Source: Lachnospiraceae bacterium Zagget3 (GTDB lineage Bacteria > Bacillota_A > Clostridia > Lachnospirales > Lachnospiraceae). From it: 39,850 bases of DNA. Position 1 is the stretch's first letter. The number at the start of each line of letters is the position of its first letter. The translations under genes were made by a program, and so were the position numbers. Location of the stretch: NCBI GenBank assembly GCA_001941025.1, contig MSHE01000021.1:6311-46160 (forward strand). Direction: 5' to 3'. Shown in pieces: positions 16,003 to 24,026 of this stretch. The notes beneath the pieces are model-generated. The model made no database searches. It was not told the origin of the DNA and worked only from the letters and a program-made list of their open reading frames with translations.

Positions 16003-16031
16003 TTGTCATTATAGCATATTCGTGGTAAAAT
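16003..16031 (+). promoter_or_regulatory. Promoter of class A PBP gene
   Basis: TTGTCA (16003-16008), 17-bp spacer, TAAAAT (16026-16031). It faces away from, and physically overlaps, the yigZ promoter on the other strand. Confidence 0.8.
16008..16013 (-). promoter_or_regulatory. Extended -10 of yigZ-cvfB promoter
   Basis: On the minus strand TGCTATAAT gives an extended -10 whose TATAAT box is at 16008-16013. The matching -35 position is weak, as is common for extended -10 promoters. The predicted start near 16001 leaves a short leader that still holds the ribosome site. Confidence 0.65.
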
Positions 16032-16075
16032 AGTAACTTAACAACAGCGGGGAATCCCCGTGGCAGGAGAGGTTT

Positions 16076-18829
16076 ATGAATTTCAGCAGGAAAAACGTAA
16101 ACAAAGAGATCGACGCCCTTTGGCCGAGGGCGCGTTGGATCTGTAATAAAGTAAAAGCCATTGTCCTGATGGTCGTGATCGCTCTGATTGTGATTGGCGT
16201 TATATTCGGCGGCAGAGCGGTGTACGCCTATGTCGAGGACACGCTGGATGAGGCGCCGGAGTTTACCGTGGTGGACGCCACGCCGAGCGGATACATTTCC
16301 ACGATCTATGACTCGGCAGGCAACCAGACGGCGGAGCTTGTCTCGAGCGGAGGCAACCGGGTATATGTCACGATCGAGGATATGCCTTTAAATCTGCAGC
16401 ACGCGTTTGTCGCGATCGAGGATGAGCGCTTTTATGAGCACAATGGCATTGACATGCAGGGAATTGTCCGCGCGGGCTTTACCGGAATCTTCTCCGGTTC
16501 TTTCAGCGAGGGTGCCAGCACGATCACGCAGCAGCTCTTAAAGAACAACGTCTTTGACAATTGGACGAGCGAGACCGGAGAAGACCGGGTCAGGCGGAAA
16601 ATGCAGGAACAGTATCTGGCGGTCCAACTGGAAAAGCAGGTCTCCAAAGACTGGATCATGGAGAACTATTTGAATACCATCAACCTGGGACAGAATACGC
16701 TGGGCGTGCAGGCCGCGGCGCTGCGGTACTTCGGAAAGGATGTCTCGGAGTTAAACCTTTCGGAGTGTGCCTGCCTCGCGGCAATCACGCAGAATCCCTC
16801 CGGCTACAATCCGATCTCGCATCCGGAAGCCAACAACGAGCGGCGGGAGAAGGTACTCGGCAACATGCTGGAGCAGGGGTATATCACGAACGCGGAGTAT
16901 GAGGAAGCCATGGCGGATGATGTGTATTCGCGGATCCAGGAGACGAACTACGACTACGAGGCGGAGCCGGCCAGCATCACCTCCTACTTTGACGACGCGC
17001 TGTGCAAGCAGGTGATCCAGGACCTGCAGGATATCCTGGGCTATACGGAAGCACAGGCATACAATACGCTCTACAGCGGCGGCATCACAATTTACTCGAC
17101 GCAGGATCCGGAGACACAGGAGATCTGTGACAACTCTATAAACGACGACGAACTCTACGATGTCCCGAAGACGTACTCGTTCTCTTACGCGCTCAGCATC
17201 GAGGATGAGAACGGCGATGTGACAAACTACAGCGAACAGACCATGTTCACATGGCTGCGTGACCACAAAGACCGGACGACCTTAAACTACAGTTCGGAGG
17301 AGGCAGCGCAGGCGGACATTACCGCGTATCGCGAGTGGCTGTTGTCCGAGTACGGCGGCACCGTGCTTGGGGAAAACGTTGTATTCACGCCGCAGCCCCA
17401 GACATCCATGACCGTGATCGAGCAGAGTACCGGTCAGGTGAAGGCGCTGGTGGGTGGCCGCGGTGATAAATCGGGCAGTATGACATTAAACCGCGCGTCC
17501 GATACAACCATGCAGCCGGGCTCCACGTTTAAGATCATCACGACATACGCGCCGGCACTGGATCAGGGGATCGTCAGTCTGGCCTCCTCGTTTGTGGATG
17601 AGGAGATCACTTACGATGACGGGAAAGTGGTGAAGAATGCCGACGGGGTCTACCGCGGCATCACGACGATCCGCGAGGCGATCACAAACTCTATTAACGT
17701 AATCGCGATTCTGACGAGCCGCGAAATGACCCTGGAAGATTGTTATAACAGCGCGCTTGACTTCGGCATCTCGACCCTTACCGAGCAGGATATCGTCGAA
17801 GCGCTTCCGCTCGGCGGCATCACGGACGGCGTGACAAACCTGGAGCTTACCGCTGCCTACGCGGCGATCGCGAACGGCGGCATTTACAATGAACCGATCC
17901 TTTATACGCGGATCGTGGATCACGACGGCAATGTGTTGTTGGACCGCGAGCCGGAGTCCCACCGCGTGATCGAAGAGACGACGGCCTGGCTGCTGACCTC
18001 CGCGATGGAGGATGTGGTGACGGACGGCACCGGTACCGCGGCTGCTTTCGACGATATGACCATAGCCGGAAAGACCGGGACCACCTCTGAGGCCAGAGCC
18101 TCCTGGTTTGTGGGCTATACCCCCTACTACACCTGCGGTGTGTGGGGTGGCTATGATGACAATACGGAGCTTTCCTCCACCACGTTTACAAGGCTGCTGT
18201 GGCGGCAGGCGATGATGGAGCTTCACGAAGGGCTTGAGGATCCCGGCTTTGAACAGCCGAAGGGGATTGAGGAATGCAGGGTCTGCACGGAGTCCGGCCT
18301 GTTGGTGGGGAACTCCTGCACATCCATCCGAACCGAATATTTCGCGAACAAGGATATTCCGACGGAGGTGTGCAATGAACACACGTATGTGCAGATCTGC
18401 AACAGCACCGGCTTGCTGGCGAACCAATACTGCCCGAGCACTTCCTGGCATTCGTATACCGAGGGGCGGGCACCGACACAGTACTGCACGCTCCACACAA
18501 CGTATTCGTCCTATTCGTATTCGAAGTCGTCCGGATCTTCGTCCGGATCTTCGTCCGGGTCTTCGTCTGGATCCTCGTCCGGATCCTCGTCCGGATGGTC
18601 CGGGTCTTCGTCAGCGGATTCGGAGGAGGTAACCGTTGTGGAGGAGGCCGCGCCGGTCAATGACGAGACATTTAACGAAGCGAACGCGGCTGCCGCCGCC
18701 AGTGAGAGCAGCGGCGGTGGCGAATCGTGGGATACCGGCAGCGATAGCGGCGAATCGTGGGATACCGGCGGCGGTGGCAGCGAATCGTGGGATGCCGGCG
18801 GCGGCGAATGGAATCCGGAAACCGGATAG
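16076..18829 (+). CDS. Class A penicillin-binding protein (bifunctional PBP1A type)
   Basis: A 917-residue inner-membrane cell wall synthase. One N-terminal membrane anchor (about 26-46) is followed by the GT51 glycosyltransferase domain with catalytic Glu115 in AFVAIEDERFYEHNG and the EGASTITQQLLKN motif. The transpeptidase has Ser483-x-x-Lys486 (PGSTFK), Ser539-Ile-Asn541 and Lys666-Thr-Gly-Thr. After the transpeptidase comes a Cys-containing segment (about 735-805; CRVCTESG, CNEHTYVQIC, YCPSTSWH, YCTLHTT). A low-complexity Ser/Gly tail with SSGSSSG repeats and three GESWD/SESWD repeats ends the protein. AGGAGAG precedes ATG 16076. The gene is monocistronic, with its own promoter and a terminator behind it. 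Confidence 0.95.
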   Translation: MNFSRKNVNKEIDALWPRARWICNKVKAIVLMVVIALIVIGVIFGGRAVYAYVEDTLDEAPEFTVVDATPSGYISTIYDSAGNQTAELVSSGGNRVYVTIEDMPLNLQHAFVAIEDERFYEHNGIDMQGIVRAGFTGIFSGSFSEGASTITQQLLKNNVFDNWTSETGEDRVRRKMQEQYLAVQLEKQVSKDWIMENYLNTINLGQNTLGVQAAALRYFGKDVSELNLSECACLAAITQNPSGYNPISHPEANNERREKVLGNMLEQGYITNAEYEEAMADDVYSRIQETNYDYEAEPASITSYFDDALCKQVIQDLQDILGYTEAQAYNTLYSGGITIYSTQDPETQEICDNSINDDELYDVPKTYSFSYALSIEDENGDVTNYSEQTMFTWLRDHKDRTTLNYSSEEAAQADITAYREWLLSEYGGTVLGENVVFTPQPQTSMTVIEQSTGQVKALVGGRGDKSGSMTLNRASDTTMQPGSTFKIITTYAPALDQGIVSLASSFVDEEITYDDGKVVKNADGVYRGITTIREAITNSINVIAILTSREMTLEDCYNSALDFGISTLTEQDIVEALPLGGITDGVTNLELTAAYAAIANGGIYNEPILYTRIVDHDGNVLLDREPESHRVIEETTAWLLTSAMEDVVTDGTGTAAAFDDMTIAGKTGTTSEARASWFVGYTPYYTCGVWGGYDDNTELSSTTFTRLLWRQAMMELHEGLEDPGFEQPKGIEECRVCTESGLLVGNSCTSIRTEYFANKDIPTEVCNEHTYVQICNSTGLLANQYCPSTSWHSYTEGRAPTQYCTLHTTYSSYSYSKSSGSSSGSSSGSSSGSSSGSSSGWSGSSSADSEEVTVVEEAAPVNDETFNEANAAAAASESSGGGESWDTGSDSGESWDTGGGGSESWDAGGGEWNPETG
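18527..18598 (+). repeat. 12-bp tandem repeat, six copies, in PBP tail
   Basis: Six units of TCGTCCGGATCT with minor changes, each encoding Ser-Ser-Gly-Ser. Together with the later GESWDTG-type repeats (about 18715-18810) they build the disordered extracellular tail and are likely to vary in copy number. Confidence 0.9.
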
Positions 18830-18860
18830 AAAAAACGGATGGATCCGTTTAAAAGGGGAC

Positions 18861-18892
18861 AAGGCAGTCGGTAATCCGGCTGCTTTGTTTAT
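18861..18892 (+). terminator. Intrinsic terminator after PBP gene
   Basis: An 11-bp stem AAGGCAGTCGG / CCGGCTGCTTT (two G-T wobbles) with a TAAT loop, followed by a T-rich run. Just upstream AAACGG/CCGTTT (18833-18850) can also pair, but has no plus-strand T-tract. Confidence 0.7.
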
Positions 18893-18980
18893 CCCGGGGA
18901 AAAGGCGGGTTTTATCGGAAATGCACAAAACATTTGTTCCGTTATTCCCTTTGGAGGGAGACGAGGTTATCCGCTTTTTC

Positions 18981-19066
18981 TGTGGATAATGTTTATAACT
19001 TGGTGTATAAGTGGCAAAAAATACAGTTTTTTCTAAAAAAATGGATGTGGAAAACTTTTTTCCACA
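18981..19066. promoter_or_regulatory. DnaA-box-like cluster in AT-rich intergenic region
   Basis: TGTGGATAA at 18981-18989 is an exact DnaA box on the minus strand. TGTGGAAAA (19046-19054) and TTTTCCACA (19058-19066) are one-mismatch boxes that form a 9-bp inverted repeat with a three-base spacer. The surrounding bases are strongly AT-rich. The inverted repeat may instead be a repressor site or hairpin; no replication gene is adjacent. Confidence 0.4.
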
Positions 19067-19285
19067 ATCCGGAATTTGGGAAGTTTTTTTGCTTGCATTT
19101 TTCGCTTTTGTACATCCTGCCGATTATTAAAAAAATGTAAAAAATCTCTTGACAGGATTTTTTTGCTAAATTCCCTTTACTTTTTGAGGTGTTTTCCTTA
19201 AAATAGGATGGAGTGACGTAACGGGGGGTATTTTGAAATTGTCACGAGAGGGAAACGTGTTTTACATTATGGGGGATCATACGGC
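19067..19285 (+). promoter_or_regulatory. AT-rich upstream region and possible promoter of PucR-like gene
   Basis: The non-coding stretch after the PBP terminator (18893-19285) holds no credible gene. The best promoter is TTTACT (19176-19181), 17 bp, TAAAAT (19199-19204). A perfect TTGACA at 19149-19154 has no -10 at the right distance. A GGGGGA ribosome site (19271-19276) precedes ATG 19286. Confidence 0.45.
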
Positions 19286-20368
19286 ATGCTTTCGAATCAG
19301 ATTTTACAGACGACGCTCGACGGATTAAAGAATATCACGCACATTGATCTGTGCGTGATCGATACGGAGGGAACGATCCTTGCGAGCACGTTCGCGGACG
19401 CCGAGCGCTTTATCGAACCGGCGACTGCGTTTGTGGATTCGCCGGCGGATTCCCAGGTGGTGTCGGGATGTCAGTTCCTCAAAGTGTTTGACGAACAGCA
19501 GTTGGAGTATGTCCTGCTGGCTTACGGGGACGGCGACGATGTCCACATGGTGGGGCAGATCGCGGACTTTCAGATCCAGAATTTGCTCGTCGCGTACAAG
19601 GAACGGTTCGACCGGGACAACTTTATCAAGAATCTGCTGTTGGACAATCTGCTGTTGGTGGACATTTACAACCGGGCCAAGAAGCTGCACATCGAGACGG
19701 ATGTGCCGCGTGTGGTCTACCTCCTGGAGACGGTGCACGAAAAGGATGCCAACGATCTGGACCGGGTGCGCGGCATCTTCAAAGGAAAAAATCCGGATTT
19801 CGTCACAGCCGTGGATGAGAAGAACATCATTGTCGTAAAGGATGTGTCCGGGGCGGAATCCGCGGAAGAGCTTCAGAAGACCGCGGAATCCATCTATGGA
19901 CTGTTTGGCGGCGATCAGTCGGTGCGGGTGGCTTACGGCACCGTGGTAAACGAGATCAAGGAAGTGTCCCGCTCCTATAAGGAAGCGCGCATGGCGCTCG
20001 ATGTGGGGAAGATCTTTTTCGAGGAACATAATGTTATCGCCTACGCAAATCTGGGAATCGGGCGGCTCATCTATCAGCTTCCGATCCCGCTGTGCAAGAT
20101 GTTTATCCGGGAGATCTTCGGTGGCCATTCGCCGGATGAGTTCGACGAGGAGACGCTTGTGACGATCAACAAGTTTTTCGAGAACAGCTTAAACGTGTCC
20201 GAGACGTCGCGGCAGTTATATATCCACCGCAATACGCTCGTGTACCGGCTGGACAAACTGCAAAAAAGCACAGGTCTTGATCTGCGCATATTTGAGGACG
20301 CGATCACGTTCAAGATCGCGTTGATGGTTGTAAAATACATGCAGTATATGGAAGACATGGAGTATTGA
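19286..20368 (+). CDS. PucR/CdaR-type transcriptional regulator
   Basis: A 360-residue protein whose C-terminus (about 295-350) is the PucR/CdaR helix-turn-helix (NVSETSRQLYIHRNTLVYRLDKL followed by a GLDLR segment), with the typical upstream region (YKEARMALDVG) of the GGDEF-like central domain. The N-terminal 130 residues (THIDLCVIDTEGTILASTF) look like a small ligand- or signal-sensing PAS/sugar-diacid-recognition-type fold. It lies 78 bp upstream of ftsE on the same strand with no convincing promoter between, so it may be co-transcribed with ftsEX. Its ligand and targets cannot be deduced. It probably binds DNA in the cytoplasm as a dimer. Confidence 0.85.
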   Translation: MLSNQILQTTLDGLKNITHIDLCVIDTEGTILASTFADAERFIEPATAFVDSPADSQVVSGCQFLKVFDEQQLEYVLLAYGDGDDVHMVGQIADFQIQNLLVAYKERFDRDNFIKNLLLDNLLLVDIYNRAKKLHIETDVPRVVYLLETVHEKDANDLDRVRGIFKGKNPDFVTAVDEKNIIVVKDVSGAESAEELQKTAESIYGLFGGDQSVRVAYGTVVNEIKEVSRSYKEARMALDVGKIFFEEHNVIAYANLGIGRLIYQLPIPLCKMFIREIFGGHSPDEFDEETLVTINKFFENSLNVSETSRQLYIHRNTLVYRLDKLQKSTGLDLRIFEDAITFKIALMVVKYMQYMEDMEY

Positions 20369-20399
20369 CAACAACGAAAGGCGCAGGTCTTTCTTTCCA

Positions 20400-20416
20400 C
20401 CGCGCGAAAAGCGCGG
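20400..20416 (+). other. Small GC-rich hairpin before ftsE
   Basis: CCGCGC-GAAAA-GCGCGG, a 6-bp stem with a pentaloop between the regulator stop and the ftsE ribosome site. The following bases (AATTTAC) are not a proper T-tract, so it is a weak attenuator or processing/stability hairpin rather than a terminator. Confidence 0.5.
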
Positions 20417-20446
20417 AATTTACAGAACATAGCAGGAGGTTGCAAT

Positions 20447-21133
20447 ATGATTATTCTGGACAATGTCTGTCTATCTTATGTGGCAGGCGTGAACGCGCTG
20501 GAGGATGTGAACATTCACATTGATGACGGCGAGTTCGTTTTTGTAGTCGGCGAGAGCGGTTCCGGCAAGTCGACGCTCATCAAGCTTCTGACCAGGGAGT
20601 TGGAGGCCACAAAAGGCAGAGTCGTTGTGAACGGGAAAAGACTGGACCGGCTCCGCAGGAGACAGATTCCGTATTACCGCAGGGATATCGGCTGCGTGTA
20701 TCAGGATTTCCGTCTGTTAAAGGACAAGGATGTCTATGACAACGTGGCTTTCGCGCAGCACGTGATCTCCGCGTCCAACCGTTCCCTTAAGCGAAACGTT
20801 CCGAAAGTGCTTTCGCTTGTCGGCCTTGCGGCAAAGTACAAATCCAAGCCCGATCAGCTCTCCGGCGGAGAGCAGCAGCGGGTTGCCATTGCCAGAGCGC
20901 TCGTCAACAGTCCGAAGATCCTGTTGGCGGATGAACCGACCGGAAATCTGGATCCGAACACGGCATGGGAGATCATGCAGCTTTTGGAGGAGATCAATCA
21001 GACCGGAACCACTGTGCTTGTGGTAAGCCACAATACCACCATCGTGGAAGCGATGCAAAAGCGTGTCATCCAGCTTCATCTGGGGCATGTCATAGAAGAC
21101 ACCAAAGCGGAGATGGGTGGTGAGGCGCAATGA
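20447..21133 (+). CDS. ftsE: Cell division ATP-binding protein FtsE
   Basis: A 228-residue ABC ATPase with Walker A GESGSGKST, Q-loop VYQDFRLL, signature LSGGEQQRVAIARAL, Walker B ILLADEP and switch His in VVSHNT. It pairs with FtsX at the septum to drive a periplasmic or extracellular activator of peptidoglycan hydrolases. GCAGGAGG lies before ATG 20447. Its stop overlaps the ftsX start by 4 bases, the standard coupled arrangement. Confidence 0.96.
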   Translation: MIILDNVCLSYVAGVNALEDVNIHIDDGEFVFVVGESGSGKSTLIKLLTRELEATKGRVVVNGKRLDRLRRRQIPYYRRDIGCVYQDFRLLKDKDVYDNVAFAQHVISASNRSLKRNVPKVLSLVGLAAKYKSKPDQLSGGEQQRVAIARALVNSPKILLADEPTGNLDPNTAWEIMQLLEEINQTGTTVLVVSHNTTIVEAMQKRVIQLHLGHVIEDTKAEMGGEAQ

Positions 21134-22029
21134 GATTAGGATATATACTCAAAGAAGGCTTTAAAAGTGTCTGGATCAACAAAGTCTTTTCCATCGCCTC
21201 CATTGCCACGATGATGGCTTGTATCTTCCTGTTTGGCGTATTTTACGCGGTACTCGTCAATTTCCAGGGCATCATGCGGGATGTCGAGTCCGGCGTGGCC
21301 ATCACGGTGTTTTTCGATGAGGGCACCACACAGGAACAGATGGATGAAGTGGGCATCAAGATCGCTTCGCGGCCGGAAGTGTCCAGTTTCAATTTTGTTT
21401 CCGCCGATGAGGCATGGGAGAACTACAAACTGGAGTATTTCGAGGGCGATGAGGAGGCGGCTGCCGCGTTCGGTACCGAGAACCCGCTGGCCAATGAGGC
21501 GTCCTACGAGATTTACATGGAAGATATCTCACAGCAGCAGGAGTTGGTCGATTACCTGGAGGATCAGGAATATGTGAGGCGGGTGCGTCAATCCGAGACG
21601 GTGGCGAATACGCTGACCGACGCGAATACGCTGATGGGAGTAGTCTCCGTCGCCATTCTGGTTATCCTGGTGTGCGTGACGATCTTCCTGATCAGTAATA
21701 CGGTGCGTACCGGCATCGCGGTGCGCAAGGAAGAGATCGGGATCATGAAAATGATCGGCGCGACGGACTTCTTTGTCCGATCGCCGTTTGTCGTGGAGGG
21801 CCTGTTTATCGGAGCGGTCGGAGCGGTCGTGCCGCTGATCATCCTGTTTTTCGCGTACGGAAGGGTGATCAATTATGTGGCGGAGCGCTTCGGGTTCTTA
21901 AACAACATGATTTCGTTCGTCTCTGCCAGAAGTGTGTTCACAATCTTAATTCCGATCAGCCTGATTCTGGGAATCGGCGTCGGATATCTCGGAAGCCGGG
22001 TCACGGTGCACAGGCATATCAATGTGTAG
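21130..22029 (+). CDS. ftsX: Cell division permease-like protein FtsX
   Basis: A 299-residue membrane protein with one N-terminal helix (about 20-44), an extracellular domain (about 45-165) containing the FtsX-type VAITVFFDEGTTQEQMDEVG and YEIYMEDISQQQELVDYLE pattern, and three more helices (about 170-195, 220-245, 265-290). KEEIGIMKMIGAT, just after the second helix, is the conserved family mark that contacts FtsE. In Gram-positive bacteria the extracellular loop binds a coiled-coil hydrolase such as PcsB or CwlO. No such gene follows directly here; the NlpC/P60 protein at 12838 is a candidate partner. Confidence 0.95.
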   Translation: MRLGYILKEGFKSVWINKVFSIASIATMMACIFLFGVFYAVLVNFQGIMRDVESGVAITVFFDEGTTQEQMDEVGIKIASRPEVSSFNFVSADEAWENYKLEYFEGDEEAAAAFGTENPLANEASYEIYMEDISQQQELVDYLEDQEYVRRVRQSETVANTLTDANTLMGVVSVAILVILVCVTIFLISNTVRTGIAVRKEEIGIMKMIGATDFFVRSPFVVEGLFIGAVGAVVPLIILFFAYGRVINYVAERFGFLNNMISFVSARSVFTILIPISLILGIGVGYLGSRVTVHRHINV

Positions 22030-22043
22030 GAAAAGAGATTTAT

Positions 22044-22095
22044 AAGCGGCGGCGGTGCTTTTGAGCGGAAAGTGTCGGCGCCGCTTTTCGTTTTT
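22044..22095 (+). terminator. Possible attenuator/terminator between ftsX and S41 gene
   Basis: An 8-bp stem AAGCGGCG / CGCCGCTT with a long 27-base loop, followed by TTCGTTTTT. The long loop makes it a weak or partial terminator, perhaps lowering expression of the downstream protease gene. Confidence 0.4.
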
Positions 22096-22109
22096 GGAGA
22101 TGCATTGCG

Positions 22110-23327
22110 ATGAAGGAAGAAAAAAACAGATCCGGATTTGTAAGGGGGCTCGTGGTCGGCATCGTCATTGTCGTCGTGGTGGTCCTTGTGGTTTCCCTGA
22201 TTGCGCGGTGGCGCGCCGCGTCTGTGGAGACGACGTGGCAGGAGGAAGAATTGCTCGACGCGGAGACCGAGGAGAAGATCGTCATGATCTCGGATTACAT
22301 CGGATCGCGTTATTACGAGGAGGTTCCGATCGAGGATCTGCGGGAGGGCCTGTATCAGGGTCTGTTTGACAATCTGGATGTCTATTCCCGCTACTATACC
22401 GCCGAGGAGTATGACGAGATGCTCTCCTCCCAGATCGAAGGGACGTTCTATGGCATCGGTGTGCTGATGCAGCAGGATCCGGAAACCATGGTCGTCACGC
22501 TTCGCCACGTATATGAGGGCTCGCCGGCAGAGGAGGCCGGCATTATGGTCGGAGATATCCTCTACGCGGTGGACGGACAGGAGACAGCCACCATGGAGAT
22601 TTCGGAGATCGCCGACCTCATCCGCGGAGCGGAGGGCACGACCGTCCATCTGGTCATCTACCGGAACGGCACGGAGATGGAGTTTGACGTAGAGCGGCGG
22701 GATGTGGATTACCAGACCGCGCTCGGCGAAATGGTGGAGGATGACATCGGCCTTATTACGGTAAGCGAGTTTGCGTCGAATACCGTGGATCAGTTTGAGA
22801 GAGCGCTGAATGAGCTCTCTGAAGAAGGCATGGATGCGCTGATCATTGATCTGCGTTATAATACAGGAGGGGTGCTCGATTCGGCCTGCGATATGCTCAA
22901 CGACCTTCTGCCGGAGGGGCTGCTCGTCTATACCGAGGACCGGGAAGGGCAGCGTATTGAATATCGCTCAGACGACGAGCGGATGGTCGACGTGCCGCTC
23001 GTGGTGCTGGTAAACGAATTTTCCGCCAGCGCGTCGGAGATCTTTGCCGGCGCAATCCAGGACCGGGACGCCGGAACAATCATCGGGACGACCACTTACG
23101 GAAAAGGCGTCGTACAGAGCGTTTTCCCGCTGTCGGACGGCAGCGCCTTTAAAATGACGACGCAGACGTACTATACCCCGAACGGCACCTGTATTGAGGG
23201 GGTCGGGATCACGCCGGATATCGAGTTGCCGTATGAATATCTCGGCACGGAGGACGAAACCTACGACTACGCGCATGACAACCAGGTTCAAGAGGCCGAG
23301 CGCGTCCTCGAGGAAGAAATAGAATAG
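22110..23327 (+). CDS. S41 family C-terminal processing protease (CtpA/CtpB-like)
   Basis: A 405-residue membrane-anchored protease with one N-terminal helix (about 10-32). A PDZ domain (about 105-190; YGIGVLMQQDPETMVVTLRHVYEGSPAEEAG read as separate blocks) precedes the S41 peptidase core. The active-site dyad is visible: the SASASE block with probable nucleophile Ser307, and Lys332 in TYGKGVVQ, 25 residues apart as in known Ctp proteases. KMTTQTYYTPNG and GVGITPDIELP complete the fold. Genes of this family often lie next to ftsEX and process wall hydrolases or signalling proteins. It follows ftsX by 80 bp, with a possible attenuator hairpin between. Natural substrates are unknown. Confidence 0.93.
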   Translation: MKEEKNRSGFVRGLVVGIVIVVVVVLVVSLIARWRAASVETTWQEEELLDAETEEKIVMISDYIGSRYYEEVPIEDLREGLYQGLFDNLDVYSRYYTAEEYDEMLSSQIEGTFYGIGVLMQQDPETMVVTLRHVYEGSPAEEAGIMVGDILYAVDGQETATMEISEIADLIRGAEGTTVHLVIYRNGTEMEFDVERRDVDYQTALGEMVEDDIGLITVSEFASNTVDQFERALNELSEEGMDALIIDLRYNTGGVLDSACDMLNDLLPEGLLVYTEDREGQRIEYRSDDERMVDVPLVVLVNEFSASASEIFAGAIQDRDAGTIIGTTTYGKGVVQSVFPLSDGSAFKMTTQTYYTPNGTCIEGVGITPDIELPYEYLGTEDETYDYAHDNQVQEAERVLEEEIE

Positions 23328-23370
23328 AGAAGGGAAACAGCGGACGAAGTGAAAAGAAGAGGAGACGGGT

Positions 23371-24009
23371 ATGGCAAAGACAACAAAAAAAGAGGATGCT
23401 TTAGAAAGACTGACAAAGGCTTATGAAGAGGAGAAGGTGCAGGAGACCTGCAAGGAGATGATCCGTGTCGTGACGCCGCGCCTGGAGCAGATCGAACAGG
23501 CGATGGCCGCGAAGTACGACCGCCCGGTCGTGCAGTATATCACCGCCCGGGTCAAGACGCCAGAGAGCATTTTGGCAAAGCTTGTCCGAAAGCGGCGGAG
23601 CCAGACGCTGGAGAAAGCGATCGAGACGTTTCACGACATCGCGGGAATCCGCGTGGTCTGTACGTTTTACGACGATGTCTACCGGGTCGTAAAGGCCATC
23701 AAGAAGATCCCGGAGATCAAGGTGGTGACCGTGCGGGACTATATCGCGCATCCGAAGCCTTCCGGCTACCGCAGCATCCATATCATCTCGGAGGTGCCGG
23801 CCTGCGGATCGATCCGCCTGGAGATCCAGGTCTGCTCCGCGGCCATGAACTACTGGGCCATGCTCGACCATGAGCTCAGTTACAAGAATGATAAGGGTGA
23901 CCCGGAGGAGTTAAAAGCGCTGGAGCAGGAGTTGAAATCCTACTCGTTTGAGATCAAGGACATCGACAAGAAATTTTTGCAGGCCCGGAAGATGATTGAG
24001 AAGCTCTGA
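23371..24009 (+). CDS. Small alarmone synthetase (RelQ/RelP-type GTP pyrophosphokinase)
   Basis: A 212-residue RelA/SpoT synthetase-only protein, without the HD hydrolase, TGS or ACT domains of long RSH enzymes. The core is readable: VKTPESILAKLVRKR, FHDIAGIRVVC, the YIAHPKPSGYRSIH substrate loop, and the EIQVCSAAMNYWAMLDHEL signature with the catalytic Glu and a final YK. It makes (p)ppGpp from ATP and GDP or GTP. GAGGAG precedes ATG 23371. It is followed 17 bp later by polyphosphate kinase on the same strand, so alarmone and polyphosphate synthesis are probably co-transcribed. Assignment as RelQ rather than RelP is by overall resemblance. Confidence 0.92.
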   Translation: MAKTTKKEDALERLTKAYEEEKVQETCKEMIRVVTPRLEQIEQAMAAKYDRPVVQYITARVKTPESILAKLVRKRRSQTLEKAIETFHDIAGIRVVCTFYDDVYRVVKAIKKIPEIKVVTVRDYIAHPKPSGYRSIHIISEVPACGSIRLEIQVCSAAMNYWAMLDHELSYKNDKGDPEELKALEQELKSYSFEIKDIDKKFLQARKMIEKL

Positions 24010-24026
24010 GAAAGGGGTGCGGGGCT

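Noticed and set aside
18833..18850. Hairpin AAACGG/CCGTTT as a terminator of the PBP gene
   Set aside because: The T-tract lies on the minus strand, where no gene needs it; the hairpin at 18861 is the better plus-strand terminator.
18981..19066. Replication origin
   Set aside because: Only one exact DnaA box and two near matches, with no dnaA, dnaN or other origin genes nearby; kept only as a site cluster.
18934..19140. 68-residue open frame in the AT-rich gap before the PucR-like gene
   Set aside because: No ribosome site, AT-rich low-complexity translation (Phe/Lys-rich), and it covers the DnaA-box-like sites.
19149..19154. Perfect TTGACA as -35 of the PucR-like gene
   Set aside because: No -10-like hexamer lies 16-18 bp downstream; TAAAAT at 19199 pairs better with TTTACT.
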